Source: Larix kaempferi
Lineage: Eukaryota; Streptophyta; Pinopsida; Pinales; Pinaceae
Direction of reading: 5' to 3'
Assembly (NCBI GenBank): GCA_027924585.1
Contig: BSBM01001444.1
Span: 2,914,001 to 2,978,000, forward strand
Length of the DNA stretch: 64,000 nt
Positions 11,750 through 22,380 of this stretch are shown piece by piece. Every line of letters begins with the position of its first letter. Position 1 is the first letter of the stretch. The notes under the pieces are model-generated. The model was not told where the DNA came from and did not search any database. It saw nothing but the letters and a program-made list of their open reading frames with translations. The position numbers and the translations under genes were made by a program.

Positions 11750-14060
11750 TTTTGCCCGTGTGTGGCATTTTTCTCTAGATATATTTTTCTGTGAATAATT
11801 CCTTCCATTAGAGTTATGCAAGTATAAGTTTCCATGTTCTACTGTGATTGATATCGACTCTCCATATAGAGTTAGATGACCTATCAACAGGTTTAATACT
11901 GATAGACAAAAGAACAAATCTATATCTTCAGAATGATGAAATACTATGCATGTCCAACAATGGTGGATTTTAGAGGTATGCCTGCAATCGTACATATTTA
12001 AGGCTAAGAAACAGAATATGGTACACACATAAAGGAGCCAGTGTAAACGGAGCTCGTATTGCCTTAGTTTAGTTTTTTTAAATTTTGTTTCCAAGTTGAA
12101 ATATATTCCCCCAAAAGTTTGTCCCGACCACAAAGTTGGTGGCATCGTAGAGCCTTGAATTGGGTGATAGTAATTGGATATATGGTCCTTTTTGTTGATC
12201 AATAATTTGTTGTGGGTTGCTAGTTTCCAGTTAACTTTTATGGTCGTTATAGTTTCTTCCATGACTGTAGTTGTAGTCCCATGGCTCTCAGATACAGCCA
12301 AGCCACAGACCTAATTGTATTTCTCCAACTTGTCATAATGTCCAGAATGTAAAATAGCACGGAAGATGAACCATTGCAACAAAACAATACGGAAAATGAA
12401 CCATTGCAACAAAATAATAACCATTATGGAACCAAAATGTCAATCATTGTGATCGATAGATAGGAATTCATCTACGAATTCACTGGTGGTATTAACATAA
12501 GTCATCAAGCAAGCTACAACCTGGAAAAACAAGATGGTTGTCTTGAGCGATCTAACAAGACTTGTCCAGCATAATGCTTCTTAAGACTCAACTCAAAGCA
12601 TCTCTGCTTGTAAAGTCTGATATTATACTTTTGTATCATGGATGGTCTTATAATATAAAGCAGAGTTTTGTGGATATCATATTTGTTGACCTTTCTTGAA
12701 TTTGTTGTTCTATTGTCATCACATGTTTGATGTAGTTGATTTTAATTGATGCTGTAATACATTCATTCTCGTCCTCATAATGCCTCAGAATCCTCTGTTT
12801 CCCCCCATTCATACACTTAGATTCTTAGATTGCTATAAGCCTACATGAACTCCAAATCTTGAACAGATCCAACCCCTTTTAGATTGACACGTGTAGTTCA
12901 CCTATTCACTTAAGTATTATCAGAAACCTTCAGACTGAGTATGTAGCAGTAGAAATCGCTTCGCTCCATGGCATTTTGTCCTACCATCTATCTCAAAAAT
13001 AAACTTTTTACTTGCAGTGCTCTTGCATAACTCCTCAGGTAATACCTTTGCCACATTACTTGTTTGAATTTTCGCCAACTTGTGATGGATAGTTGTCCAT
13101 GGACCTTGCTGCCTTTGTCACTCATTAAATTTTTACCGTCACAATATTGTAGGTAGCGTTCCCTGTTTCTTTTTTGCTTTAGCGCTCGGTCAAAGAAAAC
13201 TTGTATACAAGTGCTTGTTCATATGACTTAAGAGGGTCGTTTCTAATCTTACAAATCATTTTGTCAGTGAGATTGCTTTGTGTTTTCTCAATAGCCTAAG
13301 ATGGTCATCCACTCTGAGCACTTTCTGTAGCTAATGGGAAGCCCCATTGTTTGTCTTGACTACACTCGCTAGGCATACTATTCGAGGATCTTGCTTGGCC
13401 AGTTGAGGGTTTGTTCCCACTGGCCTCGGGTTTCGACTGACTACCATATCTCATATGAAGATTAAATTTGTCAGTGCTGTGATTTTTATGATATTGAAAC
13501 CTTAAGATGTGTCTTCCTGTAGTGAGGTGATCACTCATACATGCTAGAGCTTATGGACCATATCCAGTCCCAATCCTACCAGACTAGTCATTTCTCTTTC
13601 TTGCCCATATATTGGGGGGTTAAGCATATTATAGATACCCTGGCCAGAGATGAAGAGGACATCATGGCAGTCTGACAATGCACACCCTCCCACACCCTCG
13701 GGACATGTTCCCCTTACATGAGTTTTACATGCACTGGTTTGTTCCAGCACATATACACCTTTGATTCTGGGTTGAGCTGTTAGATACCCATCACTAGATT
13801 TTTCTCTTTGGCCTTAGATGTTACAATATCTCCAGCTGGTTGGGATTATTACAAGATCACCCAACCATGCCCTATTTGTCCAGGGCATTCCCCAAATGAC
13901 ACTTAATGGTTTTCATTGCTTCACCCACAGTCATGGTCTATGTTGCACGATTTTCTGGAACTGCGGAAATAGGGGAAGGGATGTTCGGAATGGCTAGATC
14001 ATACCACTGAATTTTTCAGTGGACCACAGATTGGGGATGGAAATAATATGCGTGTGCACA
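11750..14060. other. Gene-free stretch with one long unrecognised minus-strand frame
   Basis: The longest open frame is on - at 11684-12301 (205 codons). It has no recognisable domain, no plausible codon bias and overlaps the tandem duplication, so I treat it as chance or an eroded element. The remainder, to about 14060, shows no gene. Confidence 0.3.
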
Positions 14061-14262
14061 CACAAACACTTTTAAAAACCAAGGAAAACCTTACTAGCAC
14101 CCCCCATTTCCCTGGAATATCTGGATGGAGGGTGGTTCAACTGCCAACCACTATAAGAGTGAGTAACCCTGTGGGGCTTAGATTGATTAGAACTGGAGAC
14201 TTCATGATGAACTCTACCTTGAAATAATACGTTTGAACTGATTGAGCTAATCCACCAAGCTA
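14060..14262 (-). mobile_element. Possible tRNA-derived SINE
   Basis: On the minus strand an A-box-like TTAGCTCAATCAG (about 14238-14250) is followed some 50 bp later by a B-box-like CCAGTTCTAATC (14185-14196), which is the spacing of an internal RNA polymerase III promoter. The tRNA-like head then runs into unrelated sequence toward 14060. No clear target-site duplication or A/T tail was found, so this remains a tentative SINE or tRNA pseudogene. Confidence 0.35.
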
Positions 14263-14374
14263 CAAGGATACAAAGTTATTTATGGGGATTTAAGGTTAAT
14301 CTGACGGATTACCTGATTCAAGGATACAAAGTTATTTATGGAGATTTAAGGTTAATTTGATGGATTACATGATC
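14263..14374. repeat. 56-bp tandem duplication
   Basis: Two copies with period 56 (caaggatacaaagttattta starts at 14263 and 14319). A few substitutions separate them. They lie immediately 5' of the gag relic. Confidence 0.85.
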
Positions 14375-14388
14375 CCGTCAAAGAAAGG

Positions 14389-15042
14389 GTAGGACAATGT
14401 GTCTCAGCTAAATAGATTTGGGACAAACTAAAGGATCTGTACTCATCCGAAGGATAGGAAACTGAAGCCATTACTATCAGAGACTTGATGCAAAACTCAA
14501 TCAACCATGAAGGTAAAGGCTCTCCTGAACACTTTGTCTGTAATAACTCAGAATGTGATGATTTCTCTCATACGATTGAAGAAGTTGATGAAGTTATTGT
14601 GTATCGAGAGGCTGAACTCACAAAAGAACTACAATAAATTCATAAATTGAGGCAGATCACCAAAAGACAATATGAGGAGATCAGGCAATTCAAGACTCAA
14701 TTAGGAATGGAAATTATGGAAATTAGGAGAAGAAATTATGGAAATGCCAAGAACATGATAAGATGTCGGAGTTGCAACTTTATTGGACACATTGCAAGAT
14801 TCTGCTACACAGTAAGATGTTACAGGTGCAATGCATTTGGTCATAAAGCTCAAACCTGCAGAAAATCAAAATTTCCATTGACAAGAGAAAATGTCTCACA
14901 CAAGTCCAAGAAGGAATCCAACAAAGTCTGGAAAAGAAAGAGTGGCAGTCAAATGGAACAATCAGGCACTCACATTCATGAAGAAATTGCAGATATTCAA
15001 GGAAGTCAAGATTTCACAAAACAGGGAAAAAGAAGAGACTAA
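14389..15042 (+). pseudogene. Copia-type gag relic with two CCHC zinc knuckles
   Basis: One frame runs 14389-15042 with three internal stops (TAG, TAG, TAA) before 14640 and is then open. The N-terminal part has the UBN2-type gag signature IWDKLKDLYSSEG. A charged helical region follows. Two consecutive nucleic-acid-binding knuckles, CRSCNFIGHIARFC and CYRCNAFGHKAQTC, both fit C-x2-C-x4-H-x4-C. The tail is rich in Lys and Ser. The order (UBN2-like, linker, knuckles) is that of a plant Copia gag. No protease, integrase or reverse transcriptase follows, and no LTRs were found, so the element is a fragment. Single-knuckle gags are commoner in Copia; two knuckles are a modest oddity. Confidence 0.75.
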
Positions 15043-15059
15043 AAATGTTAAAAAGGTTA

Positions 15060-15860
15060 CACAAGAAAAGGATTGTGCCATTGGTACTTCATCTTGGTAC
15101 TGAAACTTCTCCCAAATTAACAAAATTATCATGTCCAAGGATCTGTGAATTTTTCATCATCTAGAGGATATCATTTGGTGTTGATTGTAATAGTAACAGT
15201 TTGGCTTCCAAAGGGAGGGATCAAGACCACATTGCAGAGGACTGCTTGCAAACCATTTCTTGAAGGACCAAGTCTTGTGTTCTTGAGAATCATTGAGCCA
15301 AGTTATTTTGAGTAACATATAAAATGTTTTGAGACAAACATAACTAGGTTGCATTCCAGAAATATAGAGAATGACATAACTGTGCATAAGAGTACAGGGA
15401 CTAAAGGCTTGATTATGGTGGCAGAGCTAGAATCTGCTTACTGAAGCTACATAAACCACCACCCTTTCTAGTGCTAATGGCTCTGCTCCTGTCTTTCCCT
15501 CTTCTTTTTCATATTTATCTACTAATAAACTTAGGGCATACAGGGTAGCACAAAGATGAAAGCGTGGTGAGCGCTACATTTATTTGGGCATACATAGCGC
15601 ACTCCTTTGACCTGAGTGCTGCCTTCCTTCCACTTACACCAGAACAACTTCCTTACCCACCGATAGGTACCATAGCAGCTCATTTTGCAACACTGCTATT
15701 TTCTCCTTAAGTTCTTTTTTTATGTTCTTTGATACCTCTATCAGATTCTGATGATTGATCTTTCAACTTGTAGGTTATGGGTTCATTTTACTCGATCTCC
15801 CCCATTAGAGGAAGTCTCAAAATGTCAAAAGCTGAAGGCCCTTTCATCAGCTGTACCATT
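15060..15860. other. Gene-free stretch
   Basis: No recognisable coding or RNA feature. A short open frame on - at 15157-15387 matches nothing known to me. Confidence 0.3.
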
Positions 15861-16238
15861 TGTGCTTGCCAAAAGCATTGGCTCTCAGTTAAGTGGGAGA
15901 TGGTGAAATGTTTGTATCATATAGGGTATTGATTGCTTGTTAGAGGCTGTTGAATTTTTAATGGCTTCCAAAGTTACCCCAAATAATTGGCTAATTATCA
16001 AGACTGATGAGTTTATATAGCAGCTGGCTTTTGGTGAGTCACTTGTATTTGTGCTTGCCTGAAGCATTGGCTCTCAGTTAAGTGGGAGATGGTGAAATGT
16101 TTGTATCATATAGGGTATTGATTGCTTGTTAGAGGCTGTTGAATTTTTAACGGCTTCCAAAGTTACCCCAAATAATTGGCTAATTATCAAGACTGATGAG
16201 TTTATATAGCAGTTGGCTTTTGGTGAGTCACTTGTATT
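15861..16238. repeat. 189-bp tandem duplication
   Basis: Copies at 15861-16049 and 16050-16238 differ at only a few bases (for example aaaagc against tgaagc near the start of each). The join is seamless. The high identity shows a late event in otherwise old DNA. Confidence 0.95.
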
Positions 16239-16497
16239 CTACAACACAACCTATGCATTCTTTATCTTTGATTATTTGGCTGCTTGACATTATTGTGAAT
16301 AGAGAATACAGATTGATACTTTGGGACTGGTGAAAATCACACGAGACATTCATTCATGCGTTTCTTGGAAACTTTATGTAAGAATTAGAATGCTACCTTT
16401 TTCTCCAAGGAAAAAATCTCAACTTTATATTTCAAGGAGACAAATGGTTACATTTCACAAGTGAAACAAGACATCTATACAGAAACCATTTAGCCTG

Positions 16498-16930
16498 TCA
16501 GTCATAAACAACTCTCATCCATTGTCGAACCATCTGAACCTCCCTGTGTCCTACTAGAACCATGTATTTTTCAGAAGCTTCTGAACCATGCTTTGAGAGA
16601 CTGTTAGCCCGCATGTTGTGTTCCCTATATAGAGGAGTGAAGGAAATGAATTTGAATCTCCCAATTGGAAGCTTTATCTCATCAAGAACTGATTGAAGAT
16701 ACATATATACCCATTCAATTATCAACTTTGAATATCCATAAACCCAAAGGCTAATCCTTTCTTCACTACAATTCTGAACAAAGCTTCCAAGGCCTTCATT
16801 TCTGCTTAATTATCATAACCCTTACCATACCCCAACTTTGAAAGAGAAACCAATGGAATGTGAAAGAAACAATGCACTTCCAGCTCTACACCTCCCAGGA
16901 TTTCCTTGACTTGTTCTGTCAATGAAACAT
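16498..16930 (-). pseudogene. LINE-type RNase H domain relic
   Basis: On the minus strand, CFIDRTSQGNPGRCRAGSAL (from about 16929) matches the first strand and glycine-rich turn of plant retroelement RNase H, with the first catalytic Asp kept in FID. After a frameshift the next pieces read GYGKGYDN, a stop, then AEMKALEALF, which holds the catalytic Glu of the AE..AL motif. After another shift come YGYSKLIIEWV, where the usual GDSK has lost its Asp (YSK), and REHNMRANSLSKHG, matching the last helix where Asp is usual before LS. At least two frameshifts, one stop and two lost acidic residues make it inactive. This domain type (RVT_3) lies at the end of plant L1-like ORF2. Confidence 0.7.
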
Positions 16931-17457
16931 CTTGCACTAGATATGTCAATATGTGATGTCCCTATTTGTCTCAGGTTTATTTTTAGGAGTCTTCCTAATG
17001 TCATTATAGATATATTTGATAAAAGAGAAACTTCCAATGGAAAGTAAGCTTTATCCTTGAAGAGACCAACAAGGAAGATGATTCGTCTTTAATATTGGCC
17101 TTCCATGCACAAACTATTGAGCTCCTCAACTGCATCAATATGTCATGTCTACAATAAGAATAACTGCACTATGTTATGAAATGCATATCACATGATTGAA
17201 ATTTGTGTCTGCAAATTGTATGCAATTTTTTTCAGCATTTTTGTTGTTTTAGTAAGCAATCGAAAAGTTTGGAATTATAGTTCTTATGCCTTGTGAGGAT
17301 TTCAAAGAGCAGGTTGCTCTTGCATGATAATCTGTAGATATTTGGGTACATGTGTATATCCTGTTACAATCATCTCCTGAACATTCTTATTGTCTTTTCT
17401 TAGACTTAAAAATAATGCAATATGGGTGTTAATGTTGCTCATCTCCCTAACTCTTAA

Positions 17458-17529
17458 AGGGTGCTAGCTCAATGGTAGAGTGTATGCCTTACAAGCAGGA
17501 GGTTGGTGGTTTGATTCCTCCGTACCCTA
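17458..17529 (+). tRNA. tRNA-like sequence, anticodon TAC by position (degenerate)
   Basis: A 72-nt cloverleaf can be drawn. The acceptor stem pairs 17458-17464 with 17522-17528 (7 bp, one G-T). The D stem is GCTC/GAGT. The anticodon loop CTTACAA puts TAC (Val) in place. The anticodon stem has one A-G mismatch and the T stem one T-T mismatch. The A box (TAGCTCAATGG) fits the consensus and the B box (GGTTTGATTCC) has one change. CCA is not encoded. The body resembles plant Ala/Val tRNAs, so it could be a decayed nuclear tRNA, an organelle-derived copy or a SINE head. A run of T lies about 20 bp downstream. Confidence 0.45.
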
Positions 17530-17589
17530 TTGATATTGAAATATTGGTATTTTTAATAAAATATATTTTATTATGATTTATTATGGCTA

Positions 17590-18475
17590 TAGAGGTAGCT
17601 ATAGGGGGGGTTCTAAACTGATATTGTAGGTGGCTATGAGGGGGGTTCTAAATTGACCTTGTAGAAAACTATGAGGGGGTTTTAAAACTACCCCCGTAGC
17701 TTGCTATGTTAACAACCACTATAGGTTTCTATGAGGGGGGTTCTTAACAACCACTATAGGTGTCTATGAGGGGGGTTCTTAACAACCACTATAGGTGTCT
17801 ATGAGGGGGGTTTTAAATTGATATTGTAGGTGGTTATGGGGGGGTTGTTAATTGCCCCCATAGCTTGCGACGAGGGGGATTCAGAACCCCCCCTGTAGGT
17901 CTCTACATGGGGGGTTTAAACCGCCTCTGTAGGCCTCTACGAGGGGGGTTCCAAACTGCCCCTATAGGCCTCTACGAGGGGGTTTCCAAACCGCCCCTAT
18001 AGGAATCTACGAGGGGGGTTACAAACCGCCCCTATAGGAATCTACGAGGGGGGTTCCAAACCGCCCCTATAGGCCTCTACGAGGGGGGTTTCAAAATGCA
18101 TCTCTAGGCCTCTACGAGGGGGGTTCAAACTCGCCCCTATAAGCCTCTACGAGGGGGGTTCTAAAATGCCTCTATAGGCCTCTACAAGGGGGGTTCCAAA
18201 CCGCCCCTGTAGGACTATACGAGGGGGGTTCACAACCGCCCCTATAGGCCTCTGCGAGGGGGGTTTGAAACCGCCCCTATAGTCCTCCACTAGGGGGGTT
18301 CCAAACCGTCCCTGTAGGTTTGTATGAGGGGGATTATGAGGGGGGTTCACAACTTCCCTTGTAGGTATCTATGAAGGGGGTTCAAAATCGTCCCTGTAGG
18401 TCTCTATGAAGGGGTCTACGAGGGGGGTTTAAAACTTCCTCTGTTGACCTCTATGAGGGGGGTCACAAACCTCAC
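17590..18475. repeat. 35-bp GC-rich minisatellite, about 25 units
   Basis: Units of about 35 bp follow one another without spacers. The core is ctacgaggggggtt, a variable AT-rich centre, then ccgcccctataggcct. The edges (17590-17880 and 18310-18475) are more diverged and the middle more uniform, as expected if homogenisation acts on the interior. Each unit contains two small inverted repeats: CCTC-TAC-GAGG, and AGGGG with CCCCT about 12 bases later, so serial hairpins are possible, and a run of six Gs recurs every 35 bp. The period is not a multiple of 3, so the open frame on - (18147-18350) is a shadow. It starts about 60 bp after the tRNA-like sequence. Confidence 0.97.
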
Positions 18476-20040
18476 TCATTGTGTAATCTAACCTCAAAGT
18501 GTAACCTATTATCAGTAACCTCATCTCTTTGAGTTCATCGTGTGATCGTATCATGTCATTAACATGCCTTGTGTCACCCTCCATGTGCATTTGTAGGAGT
18601 ATTGGAATGTATTATTTCCCTCGCAATATCCGTACAATTGTTCCATTAGGGTAAGTGAGCTAGGGAATTATGGGGAATATGTGAATGGTAGAATGCGGAT
18701 GGGGAATGTGGGCGTGTTGTTGAATCTGGTGAATACGTGTTGTGCTTTGGTGACATGGACTTGGGTGGATGCCCTAAGCATACTGGGCAGGTTGGCAGTG
18801 GACAGTGAATCGTTTGTTTGTTCGTTCGTTGGTAACACGGACGTATTTGAACGTCTCCTCTCGTCATGGGGGCAAGTGGTAGCAATCATAATTGTGGGGG
18901 AGTATGCTAGGATTCCAACTTGCACATACACTGGTGATAGATCAACCGTCATGGGATCGAGATCTTAAGAAAACGGATGATATGGATTGGCTACTTAATA
19001 TTTTACCAGGAACTCTACTACTGGTGGATCGCTATGAATTTGGCTTTTACTCTAATTCCCTGTGTTGGTGAATCTGTTTATTCTACTGGGTCAATTGCCT
19101 TATTTTTATTCCTTTTATGCTAAATAATTGAGTCAACAAGATCGGGTTATAAGAAGGATCTGTCACTAGTAATTTATCAGTAATTGTCATCTAGCAAGAT
19201 GAAGAAATTATGATCTTGAACTAAACAGTGATGCTTGTGCAATTTGTGTTTTTTACATTTTTCTTTGTGATGTTAAGAGATTGAATAGAGATCTATAAAA
19301 TATACAAATAAAAGTATTGGCATAATTAAAAATGGATCATTATCTATTTTGTAATGTATCTTGGTACTCGATAGGTGGAAAAATTGAATCTATTGGCTTG
19401 TAGGGCCCATTTTATGGGTAAGTCCCGCTTTGGTTATTTGGGGTCCAAAACCTTCCAAATCCCATTTGATGCCTTAAACAACCTTTTTTTGTCAAACCTT
19501 CAAAAAGATTAAAGAGGGTCCAAAACCTTAACACTGATTGGGGGTTGAGGCATGTATAAACCCTTACCCTAACACTAGACTATGTTTAATACTAGGCCGC
19601 TAGAAAAGGGAGCTCCATTATTATTGTATTATTTATTGTTCTATAGTAGAACAAAGATCTAGGAGTGGGATAGTGAAGCATGAGAGAGGAAGTAAAAGAT
19701 CCTATCGCAATGATTAAGGCCACAATTTCCATAGCAACTCCATAGTGAGTGCACTTTATTTGTACTTGCATTTATAACTGAGAATAAAAAAGCAAGAGAA
19801 TAGGCCTCACCTTCTAGTGAGGCTTTTCTCATATTGGGTTTTACCAAAGTACATTTTGTGTTCATTGTGTAAATGGTGTGCTATTTGCTTAACTTCTTTC
19901 ATTTCAATTTTAGTGATCTCAGTTTTTTCAGACATTAAACTAGTAACATTCAATCTACAATCTACAGTAAAAACACTATATGAGAAAAGATTGTAGAATA
20001 TTATATGATCTATTGTTACAGACTGTTCTAGTAGAATATC
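18476..20040. other. Gene-free stretch
   Basis: No recognisable gene. An open frame on + at 18681-18968 (95 codons) has a plausible composition but no domain I know. The 19380-19560 part has CCAAAACCTT words repeated a few times. Confidence 0.3.
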
Positions 20041-20059
20041 CACAATAGTTTACAGAGCA

Positions 20060-20578
20060 TTGCATGTGAGTATCTGAGATGGAAGTGCTCCATTTATTCA
20101 AGGTACAAATGAAGGAATCAAGTACGTTACATATTTTTTATTGGAATTCCCTTTACCTTCCAAGGTTTCCTAAAGAGCTTTGAGAGGTAGTTGTGTAGAG
20201 GGTTTACAAACAAATAGCAAAATGGATGACCAAACTCCTAGCCTTCATGAGTCAATTCCAAATTTGTAGTGCAATCTTGGTTGTCACACTATTTATTCCT
20301 CTCCATGGTGGGTCCCTTCCATGAAGGCTTATGAAAATCTAGAGAAGGCCCTGCAGAGTTTTCAGTGGACCAACAACTCTAGCAACAAAGGCTCTCACAA
20401 GCTTAACTATAATTTATATTTAACTCCAATAAAATGTGGAGGTACAGGGATGCAAAACATTCACATGCAGACCCAAAGTCTCTGTGACAAATTAGTGATT
20501 CGAGCTTTGGAAAGAAAGAAAGAAGCCCCGAAAGGTTCTACTTATAAATTGTATATCTCAATGAAACCCTATAGATAA
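20060..20578 (+). pseudogene. L1-like LINE reverse transcriptase tail relic
   Basis: The sequence resembles the region just after the reverse transcriptase core of plant LINEs. First comes a stretch reading LWRVYKQIAKWMTKLLA and ICSAILVV (about 20190-20290), matching the usual 'i..+i..W...lLS.aGR..li..vl' helix. After a frameshift the frame 20321-20578 carries LEKALQSFQW, KLNYNLYLTPIKCGGTGMQN and LCDKLVIRALE, matching the FxW.....hwv.w..vc.PK..GGLGi..l...N.aLl.KW..R pattern. The catalytic YxDD lies outside what can be recognised. Frameshifts and lack of flanking domains show it is dead. Its strand is opposite to the RNase H relic at 16.5 kb, so they are from different insertions. Confidence 0.5.
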
Positions 20579-20829
20579 AAGAATTACTTGCAAAGGGCTT
20601 AAATTTCATCCTTAGTAACTACCCTGTAATGGTTCAAATCAAAAGTTATTTTGTTATTGAAAGCATTTATAATCCCTAGAAGGCTATAAAACCCTTAGTT
20701 TGGAGGGACCAATGGTTTACAACCTATATTTATTTCAATTTCATTGCCTCCGATGGATGTTTTTGTTGACACGGTGGGGAGATATCTTCATTCCTAGGAA
20801 AGGATCTGAGGCTAAACATGGGTTATGAT

Positions 20830-21073
20830 AGCACTACTAGTATTATAATCCTTGGATTGAAGGTGTTCACCGACTATGACGAAGATAACCAATAAGCTGC
20901 TCCGATTGATCGCCTTAGAGCGAGAATGAGGATAAGGCCTCGAACCCAATTATTATGATAAAAGGGTCCCCTCGGGATCCACTAACAATGAGATAATTGA
21001 ACGGTACAACTCTATTGCTCGCAGGGTTCATAACTACTATAGTTGTGCCGAGAACATGAACCGGGCCGGATAA
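20830..21073 (+). pseudogene. Group II intron maturase, domain X fragment
   Basis: The frame 20966-21073 reads TNNEIIERYNSIARRVHNY, then YSCAENMNRAG and a stop. This fits the maturase domain X pattern in which '(N/D)xEI(I/V)xxYNSIxxGxxNYYSxxxN' recurs in mitochondrial, plastid and nuclear-encoded plant maturases, which help group II introns to splice. Just upstream, in another frame, AAPIDRLRARM resembles the 'aPi..i...L' piece that precedes domain X. A frameshift and stops separate the two parts. The reverse transcriptase-like domain is not visible. Local base composition is more balanced than the surroundings, suggesting an organelle-derived insertion, but a nuclear maturase pseudogene is also possible. 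Confidence 0.5.
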
Positions 21074-21089
21074 AAAAAAGGAAAAAACC

Positions 21090-21521
21090 TTGAGGTCAGA
21101 TGCACTACTAAAAAGGCAATGGACAAACTACCAAGAGGATCCGTACAATGAGTGGCCCTCAAGATATCCATGGCATGTTTTACAGGTTCCAGAAAGGTAT
21201 CCAATCTTCACTTCTAGTTACCTCCTAGTTACTATGAACCCAGTTCTGTATCTAGTGCCACCAACTCTCCTTAATAATATAATATGGCTCTATATTCCTT
21301 TCTTCCTGGAGAATAGGATGCCCATATATCCCAATACCATATCAATAGAATCAGAATACAACAAAAGGTTGAGGGAGGATTTTTCAAATGCTGAGTTTCA
21401 GGTCCTAAGGGTGAGGTCAGATGATAGGTTCCCAGGAATATTCCAACCAAATTCCGATTTCCAAAGGATAGTCCAAAGGCAGAGTGCGAGTTCCCCAGGA
21501 GGCGTACCAAGTGGGTATTGA
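21090..21521 (+). CDS. Unrecognised 143-codon open frame
   Basis: The frame starts 17 bp after the maturase fragment and stays open for 143 codons in DNA of balanced composition. The product is rich in Pro, Tyr, Arg and aromatic residues, with one hydrophobic stretch (about residues 43-72, LYLVPPTLLNNIIWLYIPFF region) that might cross a membrane, and a polar C-terminus. I recognise no domain. It may belong to the same organelle-like segment. It is also partly open on the opposite strand (21271-21537), which is common in such DNA, so coding status is doubtful. Confidence 0.25.
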   Translation: MRSDALLKRQWTNYQEDPYNEWPSRYPWHVLQVPERYPIFTSSYLLVTMNPVLYLVPPTLLNNIIWLYIPFFLENRMPIYPNTISIESEYNKRLREDFSNAEFQVLRVRSDDRFPGIFQPNSDFQRIVQRQSASSPGGVPSGY

Positions 21522-21539
21522 TGAGTTTAACGTCCAACC

Positions 21540-22380
21540 AAAGATGAGAGTTTCCAAGTCAGCATAGGTTTCCAAGAGTCCCACCCAAGGCGTAGGTCTG
21601 ATGTATAGGTTTTCAAAGTCTATTCCCAATGATTTCATTATATACATGCATATCCAAAAACAAAAAAAGCAAAGCACAAGCCACCTCACACTAGTTACTT
21701 CGGCATCTTAACTTCGTCAACTTCACATCCGCTTAAGCTCAGGTTCGGTAAGCATAAATATTTTATTTATCCTCCAAACAACTACTCGTTCGGTAGCACT
21801 TCAAGCCTAGATGTGTCATGCTTACTTAGCATCCTGAAGTGTAGGAAAGAGGGGGTAGACCCGCGTGCAGGTCTCCTCGGTAGGCATAATGCAACCATAA
21901 AGCAGCATAAAGGATTCAATATGATAGGACTTTCCTTAAAGCAGACACAGAAAGTAAGGATGGAACGTACTTCTTAAAGCGGCCATCATATATGCTCAAA
22001 GAAAGCTTACATTACTAGGTCCTTTGGTGGCCTATATGGGATCTATCCACTATATAAAGACTCAAAAGGCGTATGGAGAATAGTGGTTGTCAGATAGTTA
22101 TAGGTCGGAAAGGTGTCCATAGGTAAGGTGGTATTCGTCAAGTTTTGTTCATAGGGATTTAAGTATAGTTGAGTTCATATGCATGGCTGAGTTAAAGTTC
22201 CCAAGGCTGAGGGTAAATGTATGAGGTTTAAAAAAAGGCTGAGTTATTAGTATGTAGGTAGATGGGTAATATAATTAGTAAAAGGTTGTTACCGTAACTA
22301 AGTGTTAAGCTGGGGCGCGTTCATGGGTAACACATGTAAAGGGCTAGGTAGTATTATCGATTCGTTAAATTGTTGACCTA
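21540..22380. other. Organelle-like intergenic segment
   Basis: No gene recognised. The base composition is close to that of the maturase fragment and unlike the AT-rich DNA that begins near 22380, where the texture changes sharply. I read 20830-22380 as one inserted block, possibly mitochondrial, by inference from composition and the maturase fragment only. Confidence 0.3.

Noticed and set aside
11684-12301. 205-codon minus-strand frame as a gene
   Set aside because: No domain, mixed composition, overlaps a tandem duplication, and no splice or start context supports it.
18147-18350. Minus-strand protein rich in Pro/Gly/Arg over the minisatellite
   Set aside because: It is only the translation of the 35-bp unit; the period shifts the frame and the rest of the array is not open.
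17590-18475. CRISPR-like array
   Set aside because: Units are head to tail with no unique spacers, and the host is a plant; it is a minisatellite.
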